The notes beneath the pieces were generated by a model, which saw only the letters and a list, made by a program, of their open reading frames with translations, ran no database searches and had not been told where the DNA came from. A DNA stretch of 27,148 nt, from positions 22,336 through 49,483 of the forward strand of contig CAJTOV010000011.1 of assembly GCA_910577765.1 (NCBI GenBank), written 5' to 3'. Each line of letters starts with the position of its first letter. The first letter of the stretch is position 1. Source of the DNA: an uncultured Lachnospiraceae bacterium. GTDB lineage: Bacteria; Bacillota; Clostridia; Lachnospirales; Lachnospiraceae. This document shows positions 15,174 through 23,282 of the stretch, piece after piece. Position numbers and translations under genes: made by a program.

Positions 15174-16568
15174 TTAAGCCGCTTTTTTGGAATTCTTATA
15201 AATCGCGACTCCGGCAAAGGCACAGACAATGGAGAGCGCAGGTGCCGTGTAGCAGAGGACCGCGTAGGGTATGTAGGAAAGGGTGCTGACACCCAGGGTT
15301 CCTGCCATGAAGGCGCCGCAGGTGGTCCAGGGGACAAGGGGACCAGAAAGGGTCGCGCCCTCTTCCAGGGTCCTGGACAGTACTGCCGGATCCACCTTCT
15401 TCTCCTCATAAATCTCCCGGTAAAGGGAGCCGTTGAGAATGATGGAAAGATACACCTCTGCCATGGCCATACAGCCCACGATTCCGGTGAGATACGTGGC
15501 CACTACCAGACATCCCGTGTTCCTGATCTTTCCGGCAAAGGTTGCCACCAGGGTCTTTAAATATCCCACCCGCTCCAGAATCCCGGACAGCAGAAGAGCC
15601 ACAAATGCCAGGGAGAAGGTCCACATCATCCCCTGGATACCGCCCCGGTTCACCAGGGTATCTACCATGGCATTGCCGGTATCCATATGGATGCCGTTGT
15701 TCAGCAGATTCACAAAGTCCACAAGGGATACCCCCTGCTGCACCACTGCAATCAGACCCCCTGTAAATACACCGATCAGAAGCGCCGGGATGGAGGGGAA
15801 CTTAATGGCGCTCAGAACCAGAACCAGCACCACCGGAATCAGGGTCAGCGGACTGATCACAAAGGCCGAGTTTAAGGATGTGAGAATCTCATTGGTGGTG
15901 GCCGCGTCGTAAGCATTGTTATAACCGCTTCCCATAACCGCAAATACTGCCGTGGCAATCACCAGGGCCGGGATGACCGTCAGGGCCATGGATTTCACAT
16001 GACGGTACAGATCAATCTGGGCTGCCTGGGATGCCAGAATCGTGGTATCCGACATGGGGGAAAGATAATCGCCAAAAGCAGCGCCGGATACTACCGTACC
16101 GGCAATCATGGGAGCCGGAACCCCCATGCCGGAACCCATGCCAAGAAGGGCGATTCCGATGGTCCCGGCCGTCCCCCAGGAGGTACCCGTCACAAAGGCC
16201 GTGGCACAGCAGGCCAGAAATCCCAGAGGCAAAAACATCCCCGGTGTAATAAAGCCCAGCCCGTAATAAATCAGGGTAGGCACCGTCCCGGCCGCGATCC
16301 AGGATGCAACCAGCATGCCTATAATAATGAAAAACAACAGGGAAACGGCTGCATTTTTTAAGCTGACTGCCATGGCGTCAAACAGCTCATCCATGGTATA
16401 TCCCAGATACATGGAGATGCCGGATACACCGATCAGACACAGGACCAGAAGACTGATCACGTCCATTTTAAATACGGCGATTCCTACCGACAGTACCAGA
16501 AGAATACCCAAAAATACACCTGCCGATACTCCAATCCCGGGTTTTCTTTCTTTACCAGTTCCTTCCAT
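15174..16568 (-). CDS. NhaC family Na+/H+ antiporter
   Basis: A 464-residue membrane antiporter of normal family length, with about eleven to twelve helices. It opens with a short charged tail, then GVFLGILLVLSVGIAVFKMD. Family blocks include LVASWIAAGTVPTLIYYGLG, GTSWGTAGTIGIALLGMG, GDYLSPMSDTTILASQAA (the conserved Asp/Ser loop) and VPWTTCGAFMAGTLGV near the end. The gene begins 18 bases after the molybdopterin oxidoreductase stop and a terminator follows it, so it is the last gene of the Mo operon. Family members exchange Na+ for H+ but some exchange organic substrates (malate/lactate). In this operon, substrate or product exchange is as plausible as pH control. A decayed relative lies at 13654-13999. 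Confidence 0.9.
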   Translation of the reverse strand: MEGTGKERKPGIGVSAGVFLGILLVLSVGIAVFKMDVISLLVLCLIGVSGISMYLGYTMDELFDAMAVSLKNAAVSLLFFIIIGMLVASWIAAGTVPTLIYYGLGFITPGMFLPLGFLACCATAFVTGTSWGTAGTIGIALLGMGSGMGVPAPMIAGTVVSGAAFGDYLSPMSDTTILASQAAQIDLYRHVKSMALTVIPALVIATAVFAVMGSGYNNAYDAATTNEILTSLNSAFVISPLTLIPVVLVLVLSAIKFPSIPALLIGVFTGGLIAVVQQGVSLVDFVNLLNNGIHMDTGNAMVDTLVNRGGIQGMMWTFSLAFVALLLSGILERVGYLKTLVATFAGKIRNTGCLVVATYLTGIVGCMAMAEVYLSIILNGSLYREIYEEKKVDPAVLSRTLEEGATLSGPLVPWTTCGAFMAGTLGVSTLSYIPYAVLCYTAPALSIVCAFAGVAIYKNSKKAA

Positions 16569-16586
16569 TCTCCTTCTTCCCCTTTC

Positions 16587-18647
16587 CTAGTATGGCTCCA
16601 CAGAGACCTGGACAGCCTTCATAAGCGGAAAACCGCTGATGGGATCAAATACATTGTCGTGAGTGATCTGGTTGACATTGTGACTCTTCCATCCATGGGT
16701 CATCTGCAAAACCCCTTCTCCGATTTCGTCCCCTTCCATGACCTTCACCGGCACCACCACGGAGCCGATGTCCGAGGTGACTTTGACCATACTTCCAGAT
16801 TCCACGCCGATTCTGGCTGCGTCTGCCGGGTGCATCTCAATCTCCGCTTCAGGAAGCGCGGAAGCCAGGGCCGGCAGGTTGTGGTTCCTTCCATGGTAAT
16901 ACATGACCTTCCGCGCCCCGGTTACCAGGGTATAGGGCCGGTCCGGACGGACTTCATTGGACCTGGGCGAAATATATTCTGCCAGCTCCTGGTATCCATG
17001 CTCCTTTAAGATGGCGGAGGTAAATTCAAACATTCCGCTGGCCGTGTTAAAGGGCTTTTCCCCTGCGGCTTTTTTTCTCTTGTGTTTCTCATATTCCACA
17101 GGTGCATAATGGTATCCGGAGGGGTGGGCTTTTAAGGTCTCAATGGAGATGCCGCTGTCAGATACCAGCCATGCATTCAGTTCATCCTCATCCTTCCAGG
17201 GGAAGTAATCCCCGGCTCCCAGCCTGACAGCCAGCTCATGGAACATGGTATACTCATCCGTCACTTCCGGCTGGGGAGTCAGGACCCGTCTGGTCAGGGT
17301 AACCGTCTGGGTTCCGCCATGGACATGCATCTCACTGCGCTCCAGATAGGAGGCTGCCGGAAGGATATAGTCCGCCAGCTCTGCCGTCTCGGACATAAAC
17401 AGTTCATGGACCACCAGAAGATCCAATGCCCCCAGGGCCTTTCTCACCTTAAAGCTGTTGGGATTGGTCATGGCCGGATTGGCTCCGGTCAGTACCAGGG
17501 CCTTAAAGGGATACGGTTTGCCGCTTAGAATCTGGTCCATCAGGGTCATGGTGTGGCATTCCTGACGGTAACGGTAAAGAATGGGGAACCGGTCCCTTCC
17601 TATAGGCCCAAGGTCCAGAAGCGGTTTCTCCTTGTAAAGCACCAGCTCCTTCATGGGGAATCCCACCGGCGAGTAGTTGGCGCCTTTCTGGTCCACGGCG
17701 CCAATCAGGCCGTCCAAATATGCACAGGCGCGGATATTGTTAATCCCGTTTTCATGGTGTTCCAGTCCATTGCCCACGTAGATGACGGTGTGAGGCATGC
17801 TGGCCTTTATTTTACGGGCAAGTTCCGGGATGACAGAGGCCGCATCGCAGCCGGTCTCCCGGGCCACATATTCATAGGTAAACTTCCTGGCATATTCCTT
17901 TACCTGACCGAATCCAACCGTGAAATTCTGTATGAACTCCTGGTCAGTCCAGCCTCTTTCAATCAGTTCCCGCATCAGGCCCCAGGCCAGGGCTCCGTCG
18001 CTTCCCGGCTTCACCTTCACATAGAGATCTGCCTGCCTTGCGATAGCGCTGAATCTCGGGTCAATGACAATAAGGCTGGCTCCCTTTTCCCGGGCCCGGT
18101 TGATCTGCTGGGTCATATTGGGATGGGCATGGGGCGGGTTGGCTCCCCAGATTATGATACAGCGGGAATTTTCAAAATCCGGCTGGGCGTTCCATCTTCC
18201 GTATACCAGGGAGTATCCGATCCATCGTCCTGCAAAGCAGGCCGAATCATTGGAAAAATAGTTGGGTGAACCGATGGCATGAATCCAGCGTCTTGCCAGC
18301 TCTTCCTCCTGGGCAAAGCCAACCGCCTCCCCCTTCCATACGCCCACCGCCTGGGGGCCATACTCTGTCTGGATGTTGCGGATCTTTTCCGCGATTTCAT
18401 CCAGGGCCTGCTTTAAGGGAATCTCCACAAAGCCGTTCTCTGTCTTTTTCAGTGGTTTCCGGATTCTGTCCGGGGCGTAGATCATATCCGTTCCATGACT
18501 TCCCTTGATGCAGAGACGTCCCCGGTTCCACACGTGTTCCTGGTTGCCTTCTATCTTAACTACCTTTCCTTCTTCCACATGGCAGTCAATGCCACAATGG
18601 TCATCACACATTCTGCACAGTGTTTTTACGATACTGGTCCCGCTCAT
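16587..18647 (-). CDS. Molybdopterin-dependent oxidoreductase, catalytic subunit
   Basis: A 686-residue enzyme of the DMSO-reductase superfamily, binding bis-MGD (Mo or W) and one 4Fe-4S cluster. The start at 18647 has AGGAGG six bases upstream; the in-frame GTG at 18662 overlaps the preceding gene. The N-terminal cluster motif is CRMCDDHC with a later GRLCIKG (Cys11, 14, 18 and 46). The family blocks IIIWGANPPHAHPNM, VIDPRFSAIARQADLYVKVKPGSDGALAW and the C-terminal cofactor domain (TLVTGARKVMYYHGRNHN, MTHGWKSHNVNQITHDN) are all present. Cys137 (NDSACFAG) is a candidate metal ligand. No twin-arginine signal is visible, so it is cytosolic. It follows its ferredoxin by 11 bases. Family known, substrate unknown; aromatic or organic substrates of gut anaerobes are possible. 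Confidence 0.92.
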   Translation of the reverse strand: MSGTSIVKTLCRMCDDHCGIDCHVEEGKVVKIEGNQEHVWNRGRLCIKGSHGTDMIYAPDRIRKPLKKTENGFVEIPLKQALDEIAEKIRNIQTEYGPQAVGVWKGEAVGFAQEEELARRWIHAIGSPNYFSNDSACFAGRWIGYSLVYGRWNAQPDFENSRCIIIWGANPPHAHPNMTQQINRAREKGASLIVIDPRFSAIARQADLYVKVKPGSDGALAWGLMRELIERGWTDQEFIQNFTVGFGQVKEYARKFTYEYVARETGCDAASVIPELARKIKASMPHTVIYVGNGLEHHENGINNIRACAYLDGLIGAVDQKGANYSPVGFPMKELVLYKEKPLLDLGPIGRDRFPILYRYRQECHTMTLMDQILSGKPYPFKALVLTGANPAMTNPNSFKVRKALGALDLLVVHELFMSETAELADYILPAASYLERSEMHVHGGTQTVTLTRRVLTPQPEVTDEYTMFHELAVRLGAGDYFPWKDEDELNAWLVSDSGISIETLKAHPSGYHYAPVEYEKHKRKKAAGEKPFNTASGMFEFTSAILKEHGYQELAEYISPRSNEVRPDRPYTLVTGARKVMYYHGRNHNLPALASALPEAEIEMHPADAARIGVESGSMVKVTSDIGSVVVPVKVMEGDEIGEGVLQMTHGWKSHNVNQITHDNVFDPISGFPLMKAVQVSVEPY

Positions 18648-18658
18648 CTTCTGCCTCC

Positions 18659-19135
18659 TCACAATTGTTTCATGATGCCGGAAAGTTTCTGTCCTGTCAG
18701 CCTCTGCTTCCGGTCATTTGCTTCCTGGGCATCTTCATAGTTCAGCGCTCCCCCGATGCAGTGCTTCACACATTCCGGGTCCCCGCCGCAAAGGTCACAT
18801 TTTCTGCTGACCAGCTTTTCATGGTCAAAATGGATATTTCCGTAGGGACAGGCAAGCATACACATCTTGCAGCCGGCACAGCGGACCGGGTCGATTTCCA
18901 CGGCCCCGGTCCGGGGATTTCTGCTGATGGCATGGGCAGGACATACGCCCATACACCAGGCCTCCTCACAGTGGAAACAGGTCATGGGCATGACAAACCG
19001 GTCCTCCGCGTATACATTTACCCGAATATTGGAATTGTCCCGCACACAGTCCTGGCCGGTCCTGGCAAATGCACATGCCATCTCACAGTTGCGGCATCCC
19101 ACACATTTTTTCAAATCAATGGTAACTGTCTTCAT
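18659..19135 (-). CDS. 4Fe-4S ferredoxin subunit (HycB/DmsB type)
   Basis: A 158-residue electron-transfer protein with cysteine groups for about four 4Fe-4S clusters. The first is CVGCRNCEMAC (from Cys11), followed by CFHCEEAWCMGVC, then CAGCKMCMLACPYG, then CDLCGGDPECVKHC. This is the layout of DmsB/HycB subunits. It lacks a signal peptide and membrane anchor. It should carry electrons between the FAD oxidoreductase encoded 15 bases upstream and the Mo enzyme encoded 11 bases downstream. An ATG at 19141 is also possible, but AAGGAGG is better spaced for 19135. The family is certain and the partners are strongly implied by the operon. Confidence 0.92.
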   Translation of the reverse strand: MKTVTIDLKKCVGCRNCEMACAFARTGQDCVRDNSNIRVNVYAEDRFVMPMTCFHCEEAWCMGVCPAHAISRNPRTGAVEIDPVRCAGCKMCMLACPYGNIHFDHEKLVSRKCDLCGGDPECVKHCIGGALNYEDAQEANDRKQRLTGQKLSGIMKQL

Positions 19136-19150
19136 CTGCATCTTCCTCCT

Positions 19151-20392
19151 TTATCCCATCTGCCTGGAAGCGAAGGCTCTCAGGTTCACATACTGTTCCA
19201 GCCGTTCCAGGGTGCAGTCCGCCTTCTCTCCGCCGCGGATCAGGGGCCTGAGCTTTCCTAAGACCGTCACTGCATCGCTGCTGCCTACCAGGCAGGCCCC
19301 GCAGACCCTTCCGTCCCTATAGCAGACTTTCAGATATCCCTTTCCCGCCTTTTCATCAAAATACGATGCATCATCAATCTCTTTGTCATTGAATTTTCCA
19401 ATGGAGGCCACGGTCACGTCATACATCTGGGTTACATTCATATTCAGGCTTCCCTCATAGGGGCAGTCCACTCCTGCCATGGACCTGCCTGCAATGGTTC
19501 CCATCTCAATGGCCGTAGGCCACAGGGCATGAATCATATGCCGGTCCCCGAACACGGTCGGGCCTTCTGCCACATCCCCGGCCCCATAGATTCCCGGCAG
19601 ACTGGTCTGCATCCGGGCATCCACAAGGATTCCCCGGGAAACACTCACGCCGCTTCCCTCCAGCCAGCCGGTGGCAGGCCGGACACCGGTTCCTACAATC
19701 AGGAAGTGGGCCTCTACAGGCTCCATTCCTTTGATATGTACCAGAAAGCTTCCGTCCTTTAAGTGTTCTATCTCCCGGGTCTGGGCACCGGTATACAGTT
19801 TGACCCCTTTCTCCCGGATCTTTTCCGTCAAAATCCTGGCACCGGTTTCATCCAGCACCGTAGGCATGATCCGTTCCATCAGCTCCACCACCGTCACATC
19901 CAGACCACGAAACCTGGCTGCCCAGGCTGCCTGCAGGGCCACGAACCCGGAGCCGATTACCACCACCTTCTGGTACTTTTCAAAATACACCCGCAGCCGG
20001 TCTGCATCCGCTCTTGTCCACATATTGCAGATCCGCTCATCCTGGATGCCGGGTATCGGCGGCATAACCGCATGGGAGCCGGTGGCAATCAGCAGCCGGT
20101 CATAATGCCACTCCCGTCCATCTGCCAGAATTACTTTTTTACAAGTGTCGTCCAGGGCAGTTACCTCTCCTGCCACGCATTCTGCATCCAGTGCCTGGAA
20201 CCAGGCTTCGTCACGAATCGTCATACCCTCAAACGGAAGCTTTCCCCGGAGAACATACGGCAGCAGTACACGGGAATAGGGAATAACTCCCTCCCTGGAA
20301 ATCATAACCACATGACTCTTTCTGTCGTACTTGCGGAACTCTTCCAGTGCTGCCAGACCGGCTGCACTGTTTCCGATGATTACTACATCCAT
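19151..20392 (-). CDS. FAD/NAD(P)-dependent oxidoreductase (NirB N-domain/NADH-dependent type)
   Basis: A 413-residue flavoprotein that probably passes electrons between NAD(P)H and the ferredoxin. The start at 20392 (MDVVIIGNSAAGLAALEEF) has AAAGGAG six bases upstream and begins at the FAD-binding strand; an upstream in-frame ATG (20422) adds ten unrelated residues. The second dinucleotide fold is VVVIGSGFVALQAAWAARFR, and the FAD end block is GIYGAGDVAEG. A C-terminal domain (YFDEKAGKGYLKVCYRDGRV, CGACLVGSSDAV) resembles that of NirB-like and rubredoxin-reductase-like enzymes. It is the first gene of the operon, behind a long structured leader. With the ferredoxin and Mo subunits it forms a complete NAD(P)H-linked redox chain. 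Direction of electron flow is not visible. Confidence 0.9.
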   Translation of the reverse strand: MDVVIIGNSAAGLAALEEFRKYDRKSHVVMISREGVIPYSRVLLPYVLRGKLPFEGMTIRDEAWFQALDAECVAGEVTALDDTCKKVILADGREWHYDRLLIATGSHAVMPPIPGIQDERICNMWTRADADRLRVYFEKYQKVVVIGSGFVALQAAWAARFRGLDVTVVELMERIMPTVLDETGARILTEKIREKGVKLYTGAQTREIEHLKDGSFLVHIKGMEPVEAHFLIVGTGVRPATGWLEGSGVSVSRGILVDARMQTSLPGIYGAGDVAEGPTVFGDRHMIHALWPTAIEMGTIAGRSMAGVDCPYEGSLNMNVTQMYDVTVASIGKFNDKEIDDASYFDEKAGKGYLKVCYRDGRVCGACLVGSSDAVTVLGKLRPLIRGGEKADCTLERLEQYVNLRAFASRQMG

Positions 20393-20405
20393 CCTTTTCT
20401 CCTTT

Positions 20406-20432
20406 CGCAAATTTGCGGCCATCCGGATCCGG
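20406..20432. promoter_or_regulatory. Two short palindromes just before the first gene of the Mo operon
   Basis: CGCAAATTTGCG (20406-20417) abuts the AAAGGAG ribosome site, and CCGGATCCGG (20423-20432) lies next to it. Both are perfect dyads. They could be an operator or an RNA structure masking the ribosome site. Confidence 0.4.
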
Positions 20433-20639
20433 TCCGGGCAGCCGCCACAATTCTCGGGTAAGTAATACAGGTCCCTGGGGTGACTATAACAGAAACAGAT
20501 TGTCAGATATATAACCGGTGACTTATCTACAAATATTTTCTACTTTATTCTTTAGATTTTCTTCCTTTTGGATTTTCCTGACAGAGAAGCAGCAGAGACA
20601 CCAGAATGGAATGAGAGTGCCTGAACATGATATGGTTTT

Positions 20640-20810
20640 CTGCCCGGACATATATGTAGGCGCCACTGGTGCTTGCAAGTTCACCAGTGACGCCCAGGTT
20701 GCCCTGATCTATTTAAAGCACCAGCTGAATGCAGGTCACCGACAGTCGGTACATTCAGATTTCATGCAGCCATGTGCCAGGGCTTTTGCCGGGAGGTTTT
20801 TTCGGCCTCC
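20640..20810 (-). ncRNA. Structured 5' leader RNA of the Mo-oxidoreductase operon (riboswitch candidate)
   Basis: The predicted transcript from about 20810 runs more than 400 bases before the first start codon and its first 170 bases are packed with stems. In RNA order these are GGAGG/CCTCC at the 5' end; CTGAATG/CATTCAG enclosing ACCGA/TCGGT; and a 13-bp stem with one mismatch (20694-20682 with 20671-20659). A competing pairing exists: CTGGTGCTT (20724-20716) can bind AAGCACCAG (20674-20666), which would break the third stem. Mutually exclusive stems are typical of regulatory leaders. The GGTGCTTT and CCTGGGCG-hairpin-CGCCT elements loosely recall the molybdenum-cofactor RNA, but I cannot fold the rest to that model. 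The remaining leader (20433-20639) holds no gene I can support. Confidence 0.45.
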
Positions 20811-20816
20811 TACTAT

Positions 20817-20845
20817 AGTATATCCGCCGGGACGGAAAATGTGAC
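20817..20845 (-). promoter_or_regulatory. Probable promoter of the Mo-oxidoreductase operon
   Basis: On the minus strand GTCACA (20845-20840), 17 bases, then TATACT (20822-20817). Matches to sigma-A are four and five of six. It lies just past the end of the SPOCS gene and at the start of the structured leader. Confidence 0.55.
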
Positions 20846-20859
20846 ACGGGATTTTTAGC

Positions 20860-20882
20860 GCAGGATGCAAATTTTTTCCTGC
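20860..20882 (-). terminator. Weak terminator after the SPOCS-LysM gene
   Basis: GCAGGA (20860-20865) and TCCTGC (20877-20882) form a 6-bp stem with an 11-base loop, 67 bases after the stop codon. The following minus-strand sequence is GCTAAAAATCCC, without a good T-run. Confidence 0.3.
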
Positions 20883-20949
20883 ATAAATGTACGCCGGGAC
20901 TCGGGCATGGCGGGATTTCCAGGGTACACTTTAAGCTGCCGGAATCCGG

Positions 20950-22530
20950 TTACGCCTCCGGAATCTCCTTCATAAGGATCAGACTGTCACCAGGCGTCAG
21001 AATGCCCGAGGTCTTTCCGTTCATTTCCAGAATGGTATTTCCGGTGGTGCGGAACCGCTTGGCTATATCCCATAGGGTGTCGCCTTCCTGGACCAGGTAG
21101 CCCACAATGCCAGGCATCTGCTGCACCCGTTTTGTATCCAGAGGCTCCAGCTCCACCGTGCGGATCACATTCTGCTTCACCGGCTGCAGCACCAGAAGAT
21201 CCAGGGACACCACGGCCTTGATCTCCACATTGTCGCCGCCGGTCATGACTGCGGTCAGCTGCTCAAAGCCAGGTTCCAGATACCAGATGCTGTCCTTCTG
21301 AATCCCCGGCACCTCCGCCTCATAATGGAAAGGCAGAAGCTCTGTGTGGACCTGCACCGGCTCCCGGTCGTCGTCAGTCAGGTACAGCACCCGCACCTCC
21401 AGCACTCCGTCCAGAACCAGGGTGTCCTCCTCCACGGAGGTATCATCCAGCTTCACGGTCCCGGTACTGTGGCAGACCTGCAGTACCCGCCTGCCCCCGG
21501 AAATGGGAACCTTCTGGGCCAGCTTGCACTTTCCCGTGTTTTTCATGAGAATCTTGTCAAACAATGCTTCGTCCGCATCGATTTTCAGTTCATAGTTGGT
21601 GGAATAGATGTCGTTTAAGAATTCCAGCTCCCGCTCTTCATAGAGCCTTACATCCAGCTCCATGACCACGTCCACCTCCACCTCCCGCATTTCCCCGTCA
21701 TAGTCCGGCTTCTCTTCCAGGTCCTTGTGGACCAGGCGGACCGAAATGGCCGGGATCATTTCCTCCACGGCCCCCTGCATCTCGATCTCCCCGGAGAAGG
21801 GCAGGCTCTCCTCCATCCACTGGAGGGTGGTATTCTCCCCTTCCCCTTCGTAGGCCATGAAGATCATCAGGGACCCTTCCAGATGAATCTGACCGTCCAG
21901 GGGGCGGGTGGATACGCCGCTTAAGCGCATTTCCGTCCACAGAATCCGGTCAATGGCCGGTTTGTTGCCGGTGAGGGTGATCACGTCCTTGAGCCGGTAG
22001 GTGTCCTTCCGGCGCAGGGCAATGGCTGCCACATCTACCCGGTGTTTCAGAATCTCTATATTGGGCGCTGCCTTCCCCTCTGCGGGAGTGCTGCGGACAT
22101 CCTCCGCCGCCTCTGTATCAAACAGCTCCTCTGCCTTGACTTCCAGCATAATGATTGCTTTCACGCTTAGTTTCCGGGAGTTGATCATCTCCACGTTCAA
22201 GTCCTCAAGCTGCCAGGAGACACTGACATAGTTCTTATCCTCCAGCCCGGGGACATTGACATTTTCTTCAAAGGGAATCAGGCCGCCCAGGGTCTGAAGT
22301 CCCCCTTCCTCCTTCCGGTACAGCACATGAAAATCCAGCTTTCCCCGGACCAGTGCCTTCTCGTTCTGGACTTTCACCGGCTCAAGCTGCAATTCGCCTG
22401 CGTCCAGAATCACCTCCGCAATATCGCTCATGGTATCCGGCACAATGAAATCATCGTCCAGGGTAACCTGTGTTTCCACCCGGTTCTTCCACCGGTTCAT
22501 ATGTATATTCTGCTTCACCAGCTCCAACAT
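20950..22530 (-). CDS. SPOCS (DUF3794) repeat protein with C-terminal LysM domain
   Basis: A 526-residue protein of sporulating Firmicutes. The start at 22530 (MLELVKQNIHMNRWKNRVET) has AAGGTGGG upstream; the in-frame GTG at 22542 falls inside that site. It has three SPOCS-type beta domains, near residues 30-125, 165-290 and 325-430. Repeated patterns such as LRGKLDFHVLYR, LEGSLMIFMAYE and LDGVLEVRVLYLTDD mark them. The LysM domain at the end (YLVQEGDTLWDIAKRFRTTG) binds peptidoglycan-like glycans. It has no signal peptide, which fits spore-coat or cortex-associated SPOCS proteins such as SafA-like factors that act inside the mother cell. It is co-directional with the PrcB-like lipoprotein gene but hairpins separate them. 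The architecture is clear; the exact spore role is inference. Confidence 0.88.
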   Translation of the reverse strand: MLELVKQNIHMNRWKNRVETQVTLDDDFIVPDTMSDIAEVILDAGELQLEPVKVQNEKALVRGKLDFHVLYRKEEGGLQTLGGLIPFEENVNVPGLEDKNYVSVSWQLEDLNVEMINSRKLSVKAIIMLEVKAEELFDTEAAEDVRSTPAEGKAAPNIEILKHRVDVAAIALRRKDTYRLKDVITLTGNKPAIDRILWTEMRLSGVSTRPLDGQIHLEGSLMIFMAYEGEGENTTLQWMEESLPFSGEIEMQGAVEEMIPAISVRLVHKDLEEKPDYDGEMREVEVDVVMELDVRLYEERELEFLNDIYSTNYELKIDADEALFDKILMKNTGKCKLAQKVPISGGRRVLQVCHSTGTVKLDDTSVEEDTLVLDGVLEVRVLYLTDDDREPVQVHTELLPFHYEAEVPGIQKDSIWYLEPGFEQLTAVMTGGDNVEIKAVVSLDLLVLQPVKQNVIRTVELEPLDTKRVQQMPGIVGYLVQEGDTLWDIAKRFRTTGNTILEMNGKTSGILTPGDSLILMKEIPEA

Positions 22531-22630
22531 AAAAGCACCCACCTTAACTTTCTATTTTCCGGTTTCCATAGAAAGTGTATGTGGCTGCCTGGAAGATTAT
22601 GCGTCAGGATTTTTCGGGCAGAATGCCCGG

Positions 22631-22667
22631 AGCTTCCGGTTTCCGCTGTTTCCAGAAACCGGAAGCT
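22631..22667. terminator. 13-bp hairpin between the PrcB-like and SPOCS genes
   Basis: AGCTTCCGGTTTC (22631-22643) and its complement (22655-22667) enclose an 11-base loop. A smaller stem, CGGGCA-GAA-TGCCCG, lies next to it (22615-22629). Neither has a convincing T-run on the minus strand, so it may attenuate rather than stop transcription. Otherwise 22531-22692 is empty. Confidence 0.45.
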
Positions 22668-22692
22668 GCGCCTTCCTTTGCCTTCCCCGTCC

Positions 22693-23124
22693 TCACTGGA
22701 ATACAATGGGATTCTCCAGGTATTCCGTGCGGACGGTTATGTAGGGGTAAGATTTCTCCACGCCGGTTTCCTCTCCCTTCTGGGGACCCAGAAGCTCCGT
22801 GTCAATGACAATGGAATTCTCTGTCAGGTACAGTTCCCGGACTGTGATGCTGTAGCCGCCGGTGGACTGCTCCCCGTATCCCACCACAATAAACAGCCCC
22901 TGGTCATTGCTGTAGGACAGTTTAAACGGCGCTGCCTTCTTTTCTTCTGCCAGTGCTTTCAGCTCCTGGGGAAGTTCATTTTCCCCTACCACGGTAAATT
23001 CCAGGTCCCGTACCTTCTCCTGGCTCTCCCTGGCCACACTGCACCCGGTCAGCAGGCGCACAATACACACCCAGGCCAGCAGGCAGACCACCAGCATCAT
23101 TTTTCCGCTTAACAGCTTACGCAT
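22693..23124 (-). CDS. PrcB-like lipoprotein
   Basis: A 143-residue exported lipoprotein. The start at 23124 has GGAGG eight bases upstream. Residues 1-27 are a basic, hydrophobic signal peptide ending in the lipobox LLTGC, with Cys28 as the lipid-attachment site. The mature part holds a PrcB C-terminal domain: FTVVGENELPQEL, then LFIVVGYGEQSTGGYSITV (the GYGEQSTGGY signature), then LYLTENSIVIDTELLGP and PYITVRTE. In the treponemal protease complex PrcB is an accessory subunit, but in Firmicutes this domain usually stands alone and its role is not known. No protease gene is adjacent. It precedes the SPOCS gene on the same strand. Confidence 0.85.
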   Translation of the reverse strand: MRKLLSGKMMLVVCLLAWVCIVRLLTGCSVARESQEKVRDLEFTVVGENELPQELKALAEEKKAAPFKLSYSNDQGLFIVVGYGEQSTGGYSITVRELYLTENSIVIDTELLGPQKGEETGVEKSYPYITVRTEYLENPIVFQ

Positions 23125-23255
23125 AAAAACTACCTCCCCGGCTGCCAACCGGTTCCCCCGGATAGTTCCGGAAACCGGTCAGTCTGTTCCATACCAGTCT
23201 ATTCCCCCATTTCCATTTCCATGCACAAAACCGCTTGTCAAATCTCGGGATTTAT

Positions 23256-23273
23256 CTTAAAATAAATTTTAAG
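23256..23273. promoter_or_regulatory. 18-bp AT-rich palindrome in a divergent intergenic region
   Basis: CTTAAAAT-AA-ATTTTAAG is a perfect dyad. It lies between the divergent PrcB-like and alcohol dehydrogenase genes, where promoters for both are expected, and could be an operator or overlapping promoter elements. Confidence 0.4.
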
Positions 23274-23282
23274 TCAGCAGGG

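Noticed and set aside
20641..20730. Known TPP or cyclic-di-GMP riboswitch on either strand
   Set aside because: Short matches such as CCTGATCT (plus strand) and GGCAAAAGCC (minus strand) occur, but the rest of each consensus core is missing.
20518..20844. Plus-strand open frame of 108 codons in the gap before the Mo operon
   Set aside because: No ribosome site or family sequence, and it lies opposite the structured leader and promoter, which explain the region better.
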